Source: Chlamydiota bacterium (GTDB lineage Bacteria; Chlamydiota; Chlamydiia; Chlamydiales; Rhabdochlamydiaceae). Taken from it: DNA of 32,038 nucleotides. The stretch is from NCBI GenBank assembly GCA_030916885.1, contig JAUPVT010000002.1:1-32038 (forward strand), in the 5' to 3' direction. Positions 17,079-24,741 of this stretch are shown here, one piece after another (within the stretch, counting starts at the first letter, position 1; every line of letters begins with the position of its first letter). Made by a program: the position numbers and the translations under genes. The notes beneath the pieces are model-generated. The model was not told the DNA's origin. It saw only the letters and a program-made list of their open reading frames with translations, and searched no databases.

Positions 17079-17646
17079 TTATATTAAAGCAACCCTTATA
17101 GAATCGAGCCCTTTAAAAGTTACTTTAGAAGTATATGGCATAGGATACAGGATTTGGGTTCCTACTCACATAAAGCTCCCCCAAAAAGGGGATTTAATGA
17201 CTCTGTATATTGCTCCTATTGTTCGAGAAGATTCCCATCAATTATTTGGCTTTTTAACCCGTTTAGAAAGAGATTTTTTTGAGCTTCTCATTACTATTTC
17301 GGGAGTGGGTCCTAAAATAGCTCTTTGTTTAATGGGACATCTTGAGCTGCCAGACCTTCATGCAGCCATATTACAAGGTAATGTCCAAGTTCTTTCCAAA
17401 ACACCAGGTATTGGTAAAAAAACAGCTGAAAGATTAATCATTGAATTACGTGATAAAGTAAAAACCTTAAACCTACCCATTTCCTCTACAAACAACAACC
17501 AAATGCAAAGTGATGCACTAAGCGCACTGATCCATTTAGGATATCCTTCTATCCAAGCTCAAAAAGCCATCAAAACAGTTCTTAATCAATTGAAAGACGA
17601 ACCTGACCTCGGACAATTGATTACAGAAGCTCTCAAACAAATTTAA
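17071..17646 (+). CDS. ruvA: Holliday junction branch migration protein RuvA
   Basis: RuvA binds four-way junctions as a tetramer and loads the RuvB motor. The 191 residues show the N-terminal OB-fold start MFDYIKATLIESSPLKVTLEVYGIGY, the acidic region VREDSHQLFGF, and two helix-hairpin-helix DNA-binding motifs, ISGVGPKIALCLMG and TPGIGKKTAERLIIELRDK. The C-terminal domain III that contacts RuvB (SALIHLGYPSIQAQKAI) is present. Length is normal. No terminator follows. The minus-strand remnant at 17650 starts almost immediately downstream. Confidence 0.97.
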   Translation: MFDYIKATLIESSPLKVTLEVYGIGYRIWVPTHIKLPQKGDLMTLYIAPIVREDSHQLFGFLTRLERDFFELLITISGVGPKIALCLMGHLELPDLHAAILQGNVQVLSKTPGIGKKTAERLIIELRDKVKTLNLPISSTNNNQMQSDALSALIHLGYPSIQAQKAIKTVLNQLKDEPDLGQLITEALKQI

Positions 17647-17649
17647 TTT

Positions 17650-17936
17650 ACCTAGCAAGGGTTTTTGATCTATTCCGTAGCGTAATACTCTACAATAAGG
17701 ATCAAAGCACACCATCTCTCTTTGAGAAAAACAATCTAACTTAGCTTGATATATAGATGGATCTACCAGAGGGAAATATCAGAGAGTTTTGCTTGATCTA
17801 CAGCAAATTAAAACGTATCTTCTATCGTTTCTATTGACCCATCTTTGTAATAGATCGTAAAACCTCAGTTTTGGGTTTACTGGCAACCAACTAGCTCTAC
17901 ACTTTTCTTATTTTAGCCTTTTTTAACGAGACTAAC
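17650..17936 (-). pseudogene. Probable remnant of an unidentified protein gene
   Basis: The gap between ruvA and ung has no long ORF, but on the minus strand it holds two protein-like pieces in different frames. GFTIYYKDGSIETIEDTF lies near 17865-17812, and QAKLDCFSQREMVCFDPYCR continuing to LLGKLN lies near 17755-17650. Their amino-acid usage looks like real coding sequence rather than translated spacer. Stops and frame changes interrupt everything else. I do not recognise the family. It could equally be the 3' end of a duplicated gene. Confidence 0.35.
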
Positions 17937-17940
17937 ATCT

Positions 17941-18621
17941 TTAAGGTAATTGCCAATTAATCGGATCTTTACCCCATTTTTTTAAAGCTTCGTTGATTTG
18001 AGAAAAATGATGACAGCCAAAAAATCCAAGAACTGAATAAGGAGAAGGATGTGCAGCTGTTAATACAACATGAGAGGTTGTTTTTCCTTCTAAAACAGAA
18101 CCTATCTTTTCCTGAGCCGATTTTCCCCAAAGAACAAATACAAGAGGATCTTTTCTTTCCACTAATTTAGCAACTACTGCATCGGTAAAGACCTCCCATC
18201 CACGGCCATAATGCGATTTTGGTTCACCAGAGCGCACAGTAAGCGTTGCGTTAAGCAATAACACTCCTTGTTTAGCCCAAGAGGACAAACAGCCCTCTTT
18301 TGGTAAATTGATATTTAAATCTTGGTTTTGCTCTTTAAATATATTTTTTAAAGAAGGAGGTTGTGGTATTCCACAAGGAACACTAAAACTCAAGCCATGT
18401 GCCTGTCCTGGTCCGTGGTATGGATCTTGCCCCATAATTACCACTTTTACATTCTCAAATGGAGTATGTAAAAAAGCATTGAAGATTAACTCTTCAGAAG
18501 GATAGATGATTTTATTCTCAGCCTTTTCTTGTGCTAAAAATTTTTTAAGATCTGCAATGTAAGGCTTAGAAAGTTCTTCCTTTAATACTTCATGCCAACT
18601 AGCTGCTAATTTCATAACCAT
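17941..18621 (-). CDS. ung: Uracil-DNA glycosylase, family 1
   Basis: Ung removes uracil from DNA arising from cytosine deamination or dUTP incorporation. The 226 residues carry the water-activating motif GQDPYHGPGQAHGLSFSV (residues 64-81, Asp66) and the leucine-loop motif AAHPSPYSVLGFFGCHHF near the C-terminus. Both are complete. A start two codons later (MKLAASWHE, 18615) is equally plausible, because neither ATG has a strong ribosome binding site. It lies 70 bases downstream of a same-strand MFS gene and could share its transcript. Confidence 0.97.
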   Translation of the reverse strand: MVMKLAASWHEVLKEELSKPYIADLKKFLAQEKAENKIIYPSEELIFNAFLHTPFENVKVVIMGQDPYHGPGQAHGLSFSVPCGIPQPPSLKNIFKEQNQDLNINLPKEGCLSSWAKQGVLLLNATLTVRSGEPKSHYGRGWEVFTDAVVAKLVERKDPLVFVLWGKSAQEKIGSVLEGKTTSHVVLTAAHPSPYSVLGFFGCHHFSQINEALKKWGKDPINWQLP

Positions 18622-18691
18622 AAGACCACGCTATAATGAAAAAGAATGAATTTTACTCAAAAAAAGAAAAGAAAGCAAAAAAAAGCTTGCC

Positions 18692-19984
18692 TTAAGGTAG
18701 AGGAATTGTATAGGAGGGCTTGCAATGTGTTTCTTTAATCTTCAAAAGGGTAAAAACCGAAATCAGTAAATAAACAGGAAGGGTTAAAAAAACACTTTGA
18801 TAAGCATCTACCGAAAAAACCCTTGCTCCTTCTATTAATCTTCCATCCCAGTGCAAATCCAGAAACTTGCCGGTTAATGGATCAGAAACAGCTCCAAGAA
18901 GAGCATCAAAAGCGTTCATAAATCCGATAGCTGTTGCAGCAAGAATCGGTAAATTAACCTCTCGAATCATAGTAAAACAGAGTAAAAAACTACTGATACA
19001 GAACCCAAAAACAAACAATAAAAAACCAAGCGCACAGATAGAAAGACCCGATACATAAATCACTGTAGATATCGCAATAAGCGCTAATGCAGTTCCCCAC
19101 AGCATAACAACGCGCCTACGGCCTAGCCAATCGGAAAACCATCCAAAGACAGGAGCTCCAACAGCAAAACCAATAAAAATCAAGGATACCATTTGTGCCG
19201 AACTATGATGGGTTAACTCAAATGCTTCCATGATAAAAGAAACACCCCATAAACCTCCAAATACCATTACAGGAGCAAAAGCAAAACCACTATAGATAGA
19301 AAGCCACCAAGACTGAGGATTTTGAAAAATTTGTTTAATGCTATCAAAAAGAGAAATCCTAGTAGGAATGATATGTTTTTCTCTTTTATGATCAGGTGCT
19401 TTATCCCTTACAACAATCCAAAAAATAATAGCTAAAACAAGCCCTGCTATTCCTATCAATTCCATGGCATAACGCCACTCTACCTTTTGAATAAAAATGG
19501 CTAAAGGGGCTTGTCCACCTACAGCTCCTAACATGGCCAATGTCATCATGAGGCCTGCCATGAAAGCAAATTGCTTAAAAGGAAACCAGTTGGCAATGAG
19601 TTTTAAGCAATTAACAACAGCAAAAGCTGCGCCAATACCGGTTAGAAAGCGCCCTGTTCCTGCTAAAATTAAAGAATCTGCTCTAGCAAAAATAAGACTT
19701 CCCACCCCACATAAAAAAATGGCAATTGTTGAGACGTTCCTAGGGCCGAATTTATCTAAAAGCAACCCTGCTGGAATTTGTAGAAGTAGATAGGCATAGA
19801 AATAACTAGCTGCTAAATTCCCCAGTTCTATACCACCAATGTCAAAAGCCTTCATTAAAGTCCCTGTCATCACGCTTGGAGATACTTCAATCGCATATTT
19901 ATAAAACATAAAAATTGCACTAAGAAACCAAATGCTCCAAGCACGAATAGGGTACGTTAATTTATTAGAGGTCTTTATCATCAT
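18692..19984 (-). CDS. MFS transporter of the metabolite:proton symporter type
   Basis: This 430-residue membrane protein has about twelve helices and MFS motif-A-like loops LLLDKFGPRN (between helices 2 and 3) and GWFSDWLGRRR in the second half. The N-terminal stretch containing YKYAIEVSPSVM and the segment GRFLTGIGAAFAVVNCLKLI recall a subfamily I associate with Legionella and Coxiella, which includes amino-acid importers of the Pht type (recall, not alignment). In an intracellular bacterium this suggests uptake of an amino acid or organic acid from the host. The substrate is unknown. It is unrelated in detail to the MFS protein at 8061-9293. It starts at the first of two adjacent ATG codons and diverges from the 84-residue gene at 20118. 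Confidence 0.9.
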   Translation of the reverse strand: MMIKTSNKLTYPIRAWSIWFLSAIFMFYKYAIEVSPSVMTGTLMKAFDIGGIELGNLAASYFYAYLLLQIPAGLLLDKFGPRNVSTIAIFLCGVGSLIFARADSLILAGTGRFLTGIGAAFAVVNCLKLIANWFPFKQFAFMAGLMMTLAMLGAVGGQAPLAIFIQKVEWRYAMELIGIAGLVLAIIFWIVVRDKAPDHKREKHIIPTRISLFDSIKQIFQNPQSWWLSIYSGFAFAPVMVFGGLWGVSFIMEAFELTHHSSAQMVSLIFIGFAVGAPVFGWFSDWLGRRRVVMLWGTALALIAISTVIYVSGLSICALGFLLFVFGFCISSFLLCFTMIREVNLPILAATAIGFMNAFDALLGAVSDPLTGKFLDLHWDGRLIEGARVFSVDAYQSVFLTLPVYLLISVFTLLKIKETHCKPSYTIPLP

Positions 19985-20053
19985 ATTTCATTTAACTCTT
20001 TACTTTGCAGTTCAAAATAGCATTTTTTCATCTGAATAGTCCAGTGTTTTTGA

Positions 20054-20083
20054 TTGACAAAAGAAGGATCTAAGACTTAGGAT
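20054..20083 (+). promoter_or_regulatory. Promoter before the 84-residue gene and tRNA-Pro
   Basis: TTGACA (20054-20059) matches the -35 consensus perfectly, and TAGGAT (20078-20083) stands 18 bases downstream. Transcription would start near 20090. The spacer and -10 region contain a direct repeat GGATCTA (20066-20072 and 20080-20086), which could be an operator. The same transcript may include tRNA-Pro, which begins eight bases after the gene's stop. Confidence 0.55.
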
Positions 20084-20117
20084 CTATGGCTTTAGTTCAA
20101 GAAGACACGGTATTAAA

Positions 20118-20372
20118 ATGAAAGATCTAGCAGAAAACAACCTTGTGCGATTTAAAAACATTTCCAAAAAAAAAGAAGCTATTTACGCAAATTTCAAGGT
20201 GACAGGTGTAAGGTCGGGAGTGAATTTTTCTGCTTCTATATCTGTAGACATATCCGCAGCAGAAGTGCATGCTGGTGATGTTTTAGAAAAAATCATCGAA
20301 GAATGCGCTCGAATTGGCGTTAAAGAATTTAAGCGTGCAGAATTTCAATTTGAAGGGCTCACTTCTATTTAA
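20118..20372 (+). CDS. Small protein of unknown function, 84 residues
   Basis: I do not recognise this protein. It is soluble and shows two long amphipathic strands followed by a helix (YANFKVTGVRSGVNFSASISVDI, then GDVLEKIIEECARIGVKEFKR), ending in a hydrophobic strand. It lacks a signal peptide or cysteine-rich motif. The start has no strong ribosome binding site. A short frame MALVQEDTVLK begins at the ATG at 20086, and its TGA overlaps the start codon (ATGA), so it may either couple translation or represent the true N-terminus joined by a frameshift. The good promoter at 20054-20083 supports expression. tRNA-Pro follows eight bases after the stop. Confidence 0.7.
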   Translation: MKDLAENNLVRFKNISKKKEAIYANFKVTGVRSGVNFSASISVDISAAEVHAGDVLEKIIEECARIGVKEFKRAEFQFEGLTSI

Positions 20373-20465
20373 ATCTTTATCTGGGTGTAGCGCAGCTTGG
20401 CTAGCGCACTAGCATGGGGTGCTAGGGGTCGGAGGTTCAAATCCTCTCACCCAGATCTTTATCTG
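20373..20465. repeat. 11-bp direct repeat flanking tRNA-Pro
   Basis: ATCTTTATCTG occurs at 20373-20383 and again at 20455-20465, exactly 82 bases apart. The first copy includes the first three tRNA bases; the second begins at the tRNA's last base. This is what a lost tandem tRNA duplicate, or recombination at a tRNA, would leave. Confidence 0.6.
20381..20455 (+). tRNA. tRNA-Pro, anticodon GGG
   Basis: A full cloverleaf can be drawn. The acceptor stem CTGGGTG pairs perfectly with CACCCAG; the D arm contains the AGCGCAGCTTGG consensus; the anticodon stem CTAGC/GCTAG encloses loop ATGGGGT, so U33 is followed by GGG and G37; the T arm is GGAGG-TTCAAAT-CCTCT with one G-U pair. The C1-G72 pair with discriminator A73 is the bacterial proline tRNA identity feature. 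CCA is not encoded and must be added after transcription. GGG reads CCC and CCU codons. Confidence 0.96.
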
Positions 20466-20472
20466 TTTTTTT
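20452..20472 (+). terminator. Short terminator after tRNA-Pro
   Basis: CAGAT, loop CTTT, ATCTG (20452-20465) is followed by seven T residues. The stem is only five pairs and shares its left arm with the tRNA acceptor 3' end, so it can form only if the acceptor stem is open. It is a plausible but weak rho-independent terminator. Confidence 0.4.
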
Positions 20473-20497
20473 AATGATCACTCTTGAGGAAAAAGTC

Positions 20498-21584
20498 ATG
20501 ATCTTAAAAAAACCCTTCAATATGTAGCTGTTTTTTTGTCACTACTGCCTTTTCAATAACAGCTGAAGCCTGTACTCGCATTCTCTACCAAGGCGCTCAA
20601 AACGTTGTTATTACAGGACGATCAATGGATTGGATGGAAGATATGCACTCTAACCTCTGGATATTCCCAAGGGGCATAGAGCGCAATGGTGAAGCCGGTC
20701 CTAATTCCATTACATGGATTGCTAAATACGGTAGTGTTATTGTTTCTGGCTATGAAGCAGGAACGACTGATGGGATAAATGAAAAAGGACTTGTTGCTAA
20801 CTTGCTCTATCTTGTGGAATCTGATTACGGAAAATCTAAAAATAAAAAGTCTCTCTTATCCGTTAGTTTATGGGCGCAGTTTGTTCTTGATAATTTTGCA
20901 ACTGTTGCCGAAGCTGTAAATCAACTATCCTCAGAACCCTTCCAGGTTCTAGGTTCTAATCTCCCCAATGCTAAACCTGCACAACTACACTTGTCCATCT
21001 CAGATGCATGAGGAGACTCTGCTATTTTTGAATACATAGGTGGAAAGCTTGTCATTCATCATGGCAAGCAATATCCAGTAATGACGAACTCGCCAAAATT
21101 TGATGAGCAGCTTGCTCTAAATAAATACTGGGAAGCCATAGGTGGACAAACCTTTCTTCCCGGAACTAGCTTTGCAGCAGATCGTTTTGCTAGAGCTTCT
21201 TTTTTCATTCAAGCAATCCCAAAATCAACAGATCTCAACTATATTATAACAGTACCAAAAGGAACCTACACTAACCAGGCTATAGCTAGCGTTACAAGCG
21301 TTATCCGCAGTGTAAACATACCTCTAGGAATTACCACCTCAGGCCAGCCAAACATTGCATCAACTCTTTGGCGCAGCATTCCAGACAATAAAAACAGAGT
21401 ATATTATTTTGATTTAGCTACAAACCCTAATACCTTTTGGGTTTCCTTATTAGACTTTGATTTGACAGAGAAAAGTCCAGTAAAAAAACTGATCCTAACC
21501 AATGGCAAAGTGTATTCAGGAAATGTAAATGATCAATTTGAAGCCTCTGATCCCTTTTGCTTTCTTCCAGCTGCCATAAACTAA
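20498..21584 (+). pseudogene. Broken choloylglycine-hydrolase-family (Ntn hydrolase) gene
   Basis: GAGGA before the ATG at 20498 is a strong ribosome binding site. Restoring one A in the A-run 20506-20512 and one T in 20550-20553 gives a signal peptide (MILKKTLQYVAVFLSLLPFS) ending in TAEA and then the nucleophile Cys encoded at 20571-20573. The mature start CTRILYQGAQNVVITGRSMDW is typical of bile-salt hydrolases and penicillin V acylases. The frame then runs to an in-frame TGA at 21009-21011 (SISDA-stop-GDSAIFEYIGGK) and continues unbroken in the same frame to 21584, through YPVMTNSPKFDEQLALNKYW and FAADRFARASFF. So two homopolymer indels and one nonsense change separate it from an intact exported or periplasmic amide hydrolase. 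The substrate is unknown. An IS3 scar follows directly. Confidence 0.85.
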
Positions 21585-21609
21585 AACCTACCTCAGTGTG
21601 TTAGGCAAA

Positions 21610-21957
21610 GCCCCGAAAACCAGAAAATACCCTGATTCATCATTCTGATCGCGACTATCAATATACAACCGAAGATTTTAAGAGAAAACTGATCAACATG
21701 AAATAATTTTAAGTATGAGTGGAAAAGGAAACTGTTATGATGATGCCGTTGTAGAGAGCTTTTTTTCATCGTTTAAAAACAGAAAATGCTAACCTCTGTA
21801 AGTTCAAAATAAAAGAAGCATCTATGAATAATTTATTTGAATACATAGAGGTATTTATAATAAAAAGAGGTCTCATTCTACTCTAGGGTATTTGTCGCCT
21901 CAAGAATTTGAAACAGTATGGGTGAATCAGCAAAACATTCGTGTTCTGGCTCTCTAA
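21610..21957 (+). mobile_element. Degraded 3' part of an IS3-family (IS150-like) transposase
   Basis: Fragments of the DDE integrase core can be read in three shifted frames: ENTLIHHSDRDYQYTTEDF (second catalytic Asp), MSGKGNCYDDAVVESFFSS (catalytic Glu), LCKFKIKEASMNNLFEYIEVF, and SHSTLGYLSPQEFETVWVNQ to the stop at 21957. In this family the Asp and Glu motifs occur in this order near the C-terminus. The N-terminal half, orfA and the left end are missing, and no clear terminal inverted repeat is visible. The element is inactive. It abuts the broken hydrolase gene. Confidence 0.85.
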
Positions 21958-21990
21958 AAAAAAGGTGGCAAGATCATGTTATAGTTTTCC

Positions 21991-22019
21991 GCAGCTTTAA
22001 TAAAAAAGCTGCATTTTTT
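21991..22019 (+). terminator. Rho-independent terminator after the IS3 scar
   Basis: GCAGCTTT, loop AATAAA, AAAGCTGC (21991-22012) forms a perfect 8-bp stem followed by ATTTTTT. It is oriented for plus-strand transcription and is probably the former terminator of the hydrolase gene or of the IS. The rest of 22020-22109 holds no gene. A single DnaA-box-like 9-mer is at 22025-22033. Confidence 0.7.
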
Positions 22020-22109
22020 ACTATTTATCCACAGCCTTGGAAATATTCCACATGCTAGTTCAACTCCTTGGGAAATGGGAAGGTTTAGTATAACTTTAAG
22101 AGGAGTGTA

Positions 22110-22328
22110 ATGATTAAGGCTCTCTCTTTTAATCCAAGTAAATTTGAAACTCTCCTTAATATTCGTCTAAAACATAAAAAAACACAAAACCTCTCAACGT
22201 ATTCGTTAATTTCTTTTCAAGATGCACAAGGTCTCAACATGGTTACTTCCCGGAAAAAACAGATACCCAAAAACCTTTTCCACCTGCCAACCGTTTTTCA
22301 GCAATGCATCACAATCACGTATAAATGA
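22110..22328 (+). CDS. Doubtful 72-residue ORF
   Basis: AAGAGGAG seven bases before the ATG is a near-ideal ribosome binding site, and the first 30 residues (MIKALSFNPSKFETLLNIRL) look protein-like. The last 40 residues are antisense to the conserved C-terminus of the methyltransferase gene ending at 22206, so they cannot be an old conserved sequence. It may be the start of a truncated gene whose remainder has been lost. Function unknown. Confidence 0.25.
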   Translation: MIKALSFNPSKFETLLNIRLKHKKTQNLSTYSLISFQDAQGLNMVTSRKKQIPKNLFHLPTVFQQCITITYK

Positions 22329-23387
22329 GCTTGTAGAACAGCTTAAATAAATAAGCTGCTCTGCTCGGGATTGATTAATTGCATCGAGCACGAGAGCTTC
22401 TAAGCCCTTTCTTGGGGGATCAACAACAATCACTTCGGATGTTTTAATCAGTCTTAAACTTTTCTCTGTGGATGTTTGATGGAAAAACACTTTGTTTGTT
22501 ATATTCTGAGGAAGAAGGGAACAAGTTTGATCAAAACACTGCTTAGCAAAGGGATTCATTTCAATACAGTGAACCTCTTTGCTAAATGAGGCGAGATTTA
22601 ATCCAATAACACCTATTCCAGAATAACACTCACAAACCCTTTTTGATCGAAGGGCTTCTTGACAAATGATGGATAAAGCGTGTTCAAATAAGCTTAAATG
22701 GGCTTGAACAAAACAAGCAGGGTGAATAGAACAAAGCATACTGCCAAATTTTTCCTGAAGGTACAACTCGCCTGCACACAATAACCAATTGTCACTAAAA
22801 ATGCGGTTGGTCTTTTCTGTATTAAAATTTAACCAGATCGAATGAAATTCACCTAAAGAATAAAGATGATGAATCCACGCATCAAGTTTGTTTGTAGGTT
22901 TGGAAAGATTGACAACAATAGATAATTGAACCGTCTGACTTTTTTTTTCTACCAAGAACTGCAGATAGCGAACCTCCCCTTTACATTCGTCATATGGTAT
23001 AACTTGAAAGTCAATCATAGTTTGTCTTATCTGTTGATAACTCTTGAGAATTGCTTTGTTGTGCAAGGGACAGTGAGGAATGGAAACCACATTGTGAGTT
23101 CCTCGTTGAAACAAACCAATACGAGGAGAATCAGAACACCCTCTTACCGCAAGTTTAGCACGAAAACGCCAGCCCTGTGGCTCTTGATAGATAAGAGGAA
23201 TTTCTAGATGAGGAGCTTGCTTGACAAAAAAACCTTGTAAAGAAGAAAAAACAGGAGGGGCAAGCTCTTGTCCTTGAAAGTCACAACCCGAACAAATAGG
23301 AAAATAATCGCAATGAAGTGATGTTGAAAATATGTTCATAACCGTGTCCATAACCTTGTTAACAAGATGTTGATTGTTCAAAACCAC
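22206..23387 (-). CDS. Uracil-5 RNA methyltransferase, RlmC/RlmD/TrmA family
   Basis: This 393-residue enzyme methylates C5 of a uridine in 23S rRNA (or tRNA). Cys26, Cys32, Cys35 and Cys106 fit the four ligands of the family's iron-sulfur cluster (C-x5-C-x2-C, then C). The SAM-binding domain includes CECYSGIGVIGLNLASF and EMNPFAKQCFDQ. The catalytic region is VVDPPRKGLEALVLDAI then YLSCSTSSFIRD with the nucleophile Cys. No N-terminal TRAM domain is present, so architecture is nearer RlmC, although chlamydial members are often named RumA. Starts at Met13 or Met17 are possible. It diverges from the polyketide synthase operon. Confidence 0.9.
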   Translation of the reverse strand: MVLNNQHLVNKVMDTVMNIFSTSLHCDYFPICSGCDFQGQELAPPVFSSLQGFFVKQAPHLEIPLIYQEPQGWRFRAKLAVRGCSDSPRIGLFQRGTHNVVSIPHCPLHNKAILKSYQQIRQTMIDFQVIPYDECKGEVRYLQFLVEKKSQTVQLSIVVNLSKPTNKLDAWIHHLYSLGEFHSIWLNFNTEKTNRIFSDNWLLCAGELYLQEKFGSMLCSIHPACFVQAHLSLFEHALSIICQEALRSKRVCECYSGIGVIGLNLASFSKEVHCIEMNPFAKQCFDQTCSLLPQNITNKVFFHQTSTEKSLRLIKTSEVIVVDPPRKGLEALVLDAINQSRAEQLIYLSCSTSSFIRDCDALLKNGWQVEKVFGYLFFPGSNHVETLCILKRN

Positions 23388-23485
23388 TACTTTATCATCA
23401 AGCTATCTTCAATTCATGAACAATTTATTTTCTCTATTAAAAACTCCCACTTATGAACACTTTCACACACCCATAAGAAGAAGAC

Positions 23486-23498
23486 ATATATATATATA
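23486..23498. repeat. Short AT dinucleotide run in the divergent intergenic region
   Basis: Six and a half AT units lie in the 214-base gap between the methyltransferase and the polyketide synthase. Such runs can vary in length by slippage and may alter promoter spacing, but no convincing -35/-10 pair brackets it. Nothing else is recognised in 23388-23601 beyond a CTTATG/CATAAG inverted repeat near 23452-23476. Confidence 0.5.
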
Positions 23499-23601
23499 AG
23501 AGTAGTTAAAGAGAATTTAGACCTTAAAATCTTTATGAAAATTCCCCTAGCTAATTAACGCAATTAAATATTATAAATGTTTTTTTTAACCTGTTGGGTC
23601 T

Positions 23602-24741
23602 ATGTTAACTTTGAGTCAATTTGAAATTATTCGTCCTACATATGAAAGCTCGCAAGAAGAAACATTGAATTGGCTCATTCAAGCGCATACACAATCAGAA
23701 GCTTACACACAAGGAAAACAAGCAGAGCAGATTCAACCTTTTACGCTGAATCTCAAACAAAAACTAGATCATGTTGCCTGTAAGCCCAATCGAATTTCAA
23801 AAAGAGGACATGTTTTAAGCGATTTTCTACACACGGAGTGGGAAAAGATGAAGGTTTACCGTCTGGAAGAGTCTTCTTTTGGAGTTGATTTAACAACCCG
23901 ATCTAAAATTTTTTCCGATCAGGTGGAAGCTGCGTTTGAGCAATTTTATCCAGAATCTGCTACTTCTCCAGATCACTTAATTCATGTAACTTGCACTGGA
24001 TACGTCTCTCCTAGTGGTGGGCAAAAAATGGTTTCTCAAAGAGGATGGGGAGAGAAAACCGTTGTTTCGCATGTCTATCACATGGGCTGTTCTGCATCTA
24101 TTCCTGCCTTAAGATTAGCACAAGGATCTTTGCAAGCAGAAGATTGCATTGATATCGTTCATACAGAGATTTGCTCTTTACATACGAATCCTTCTTTGCA
24201 TGAACTAAACCAATTGGTCTCTCAATCATTGTTTGCAGATGGGTTTATAAAATATCGAGCGCAATCCAGTTGTTCTTCTGAGCATTTTCAACTCTATATC
24301 CTTCATGAAGAACTGGTTTCTAACTCTTTTAATGCTATGCACTGGAAAATGGAAAATTGGGGATTTGCTCTTTCCTTGTCTCAAGAAATACCAGCTTTAA
24401 TTGCCCAATCTATCTATCCTTACTTAGTTCGCATGAGTCAAAAATCGGGGTTTACCATCGAGTACATCTTACAAAATGCACTTTTTGCTATCCATCCAGG
24501 TGGGCCTAAGATTGTTCAATCTATTCAAGCAGTATTGGGCTTAAGTTTTGCTCAAGTAGCTCATAGTAAATTCATTTTGCAGCAATTTGGCAATATGTCT
24601 TCAGCTACTCTGCCACATGTATGGAAAGAAATTTTAGAAGATTCAAAAGTGGTATCAGGATCTCTTATTGTGAGCTTGGCTTTTGGTCCAGGTCTTACGA
24701 TTTGTGGGTCCATAATGGAAAAGAGGTTGCCATGTGGTTAA
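23602..24741 (+). CDS. Type III polyketide synthase (chalcone/alkylresorcinol synthase family)
   Basis: This 379-residue thiolase-fold enzyme extends an acyl-CoA starter with malonyl units and cyclises the chain. The catalytic triad is present at Cys163 (YHMGCSASIPAL), His298 (AIHPGGPKIV) and Asn331 (GNMSSATLP), almost the same numbers as plant chalcone synthase (164, 303, 336). CTGYVSPSGGQ precedes the Cys, and FGPGLT, a C-terminal signature of the family, is at 361-366. FabH-type ketosynthases are excluded by the spacing and the GPGLT end. The small Ser and Ala around the Cys do not allow a starter to be named, but bacterial relatives usually take long fatty acyl chains. The promoter and ribosome binding site are weak. 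The gene overlaps the membrane protein gene by ten bases, and the methyltransferase follows, forming a three-gene operon. Confidence 0.93.
   Translation: MLTLSQFEIIRPTYESSQEETLNWLIQAHTQSEAYTQGKQAEQIQPFTLNLKQKLDHVACKPNRISKRGHVLSDFLHTEWEKMKVYRLEESSFGVDLTTRSKIFSDQVEAAFEQFYPESATSPDHLIHVTCTGYVSPSGGQKMVSQRGWGEKTVVSHVYHMGCSASIPALRLAQGSLQAEDCIDIVHTEICSLHTNPSLHELNQLVSQSLFADGFIKYRAQSSCSSEHFQLYILHEELVSNSFNAMHWKMENWGFALSLSQEIPALIAQSIYPYLVRMSQKSGFTIEYILQNALFAIHPGGPKIVQSIQAVLGLSFAQVAHSKFILQQFGNMSSATLPHVWKEILEDSKVVSGSLIVSLAFGPGLTICGSIMEKRLPCG

Noticed and set aside
21009-21011. In-frame TGA as a selenocysteine or reassigned codon
   Set aside because: No SECIS-like hairpin or sel gene was seen, TGA is used as a normal stop elsewhere (for example ruvC), and the same gene carries two more lesions, so simple nonsense mutation is more likely.
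20498-22020. Intact genomic island with integrase next to tRNA-Pro
   Set aside because: No integrase gene and no second copy of the tRNA 3' end long enough for an att site were found. Only an 11-bp repeat and an IS3 scar are present.
22025-22033. Perfect DnaA-box 9-mer (TTATCCACA) suggesting an origin
   Set aside because: It is a single copy with no cluster of further boxes, no dnaA/dnaN neighbourhood and no clear unwinding element. One such 9-mer in 32 kb of AT-rich DNA can be chance.
24621-24731. Longer N-terminus for the membrane protein of the PKS operon
   Set aside because: The extra residues lie wholly over conserved PKS coding in another frame, and a good ribosome binding site precedes the ATG at 24732.
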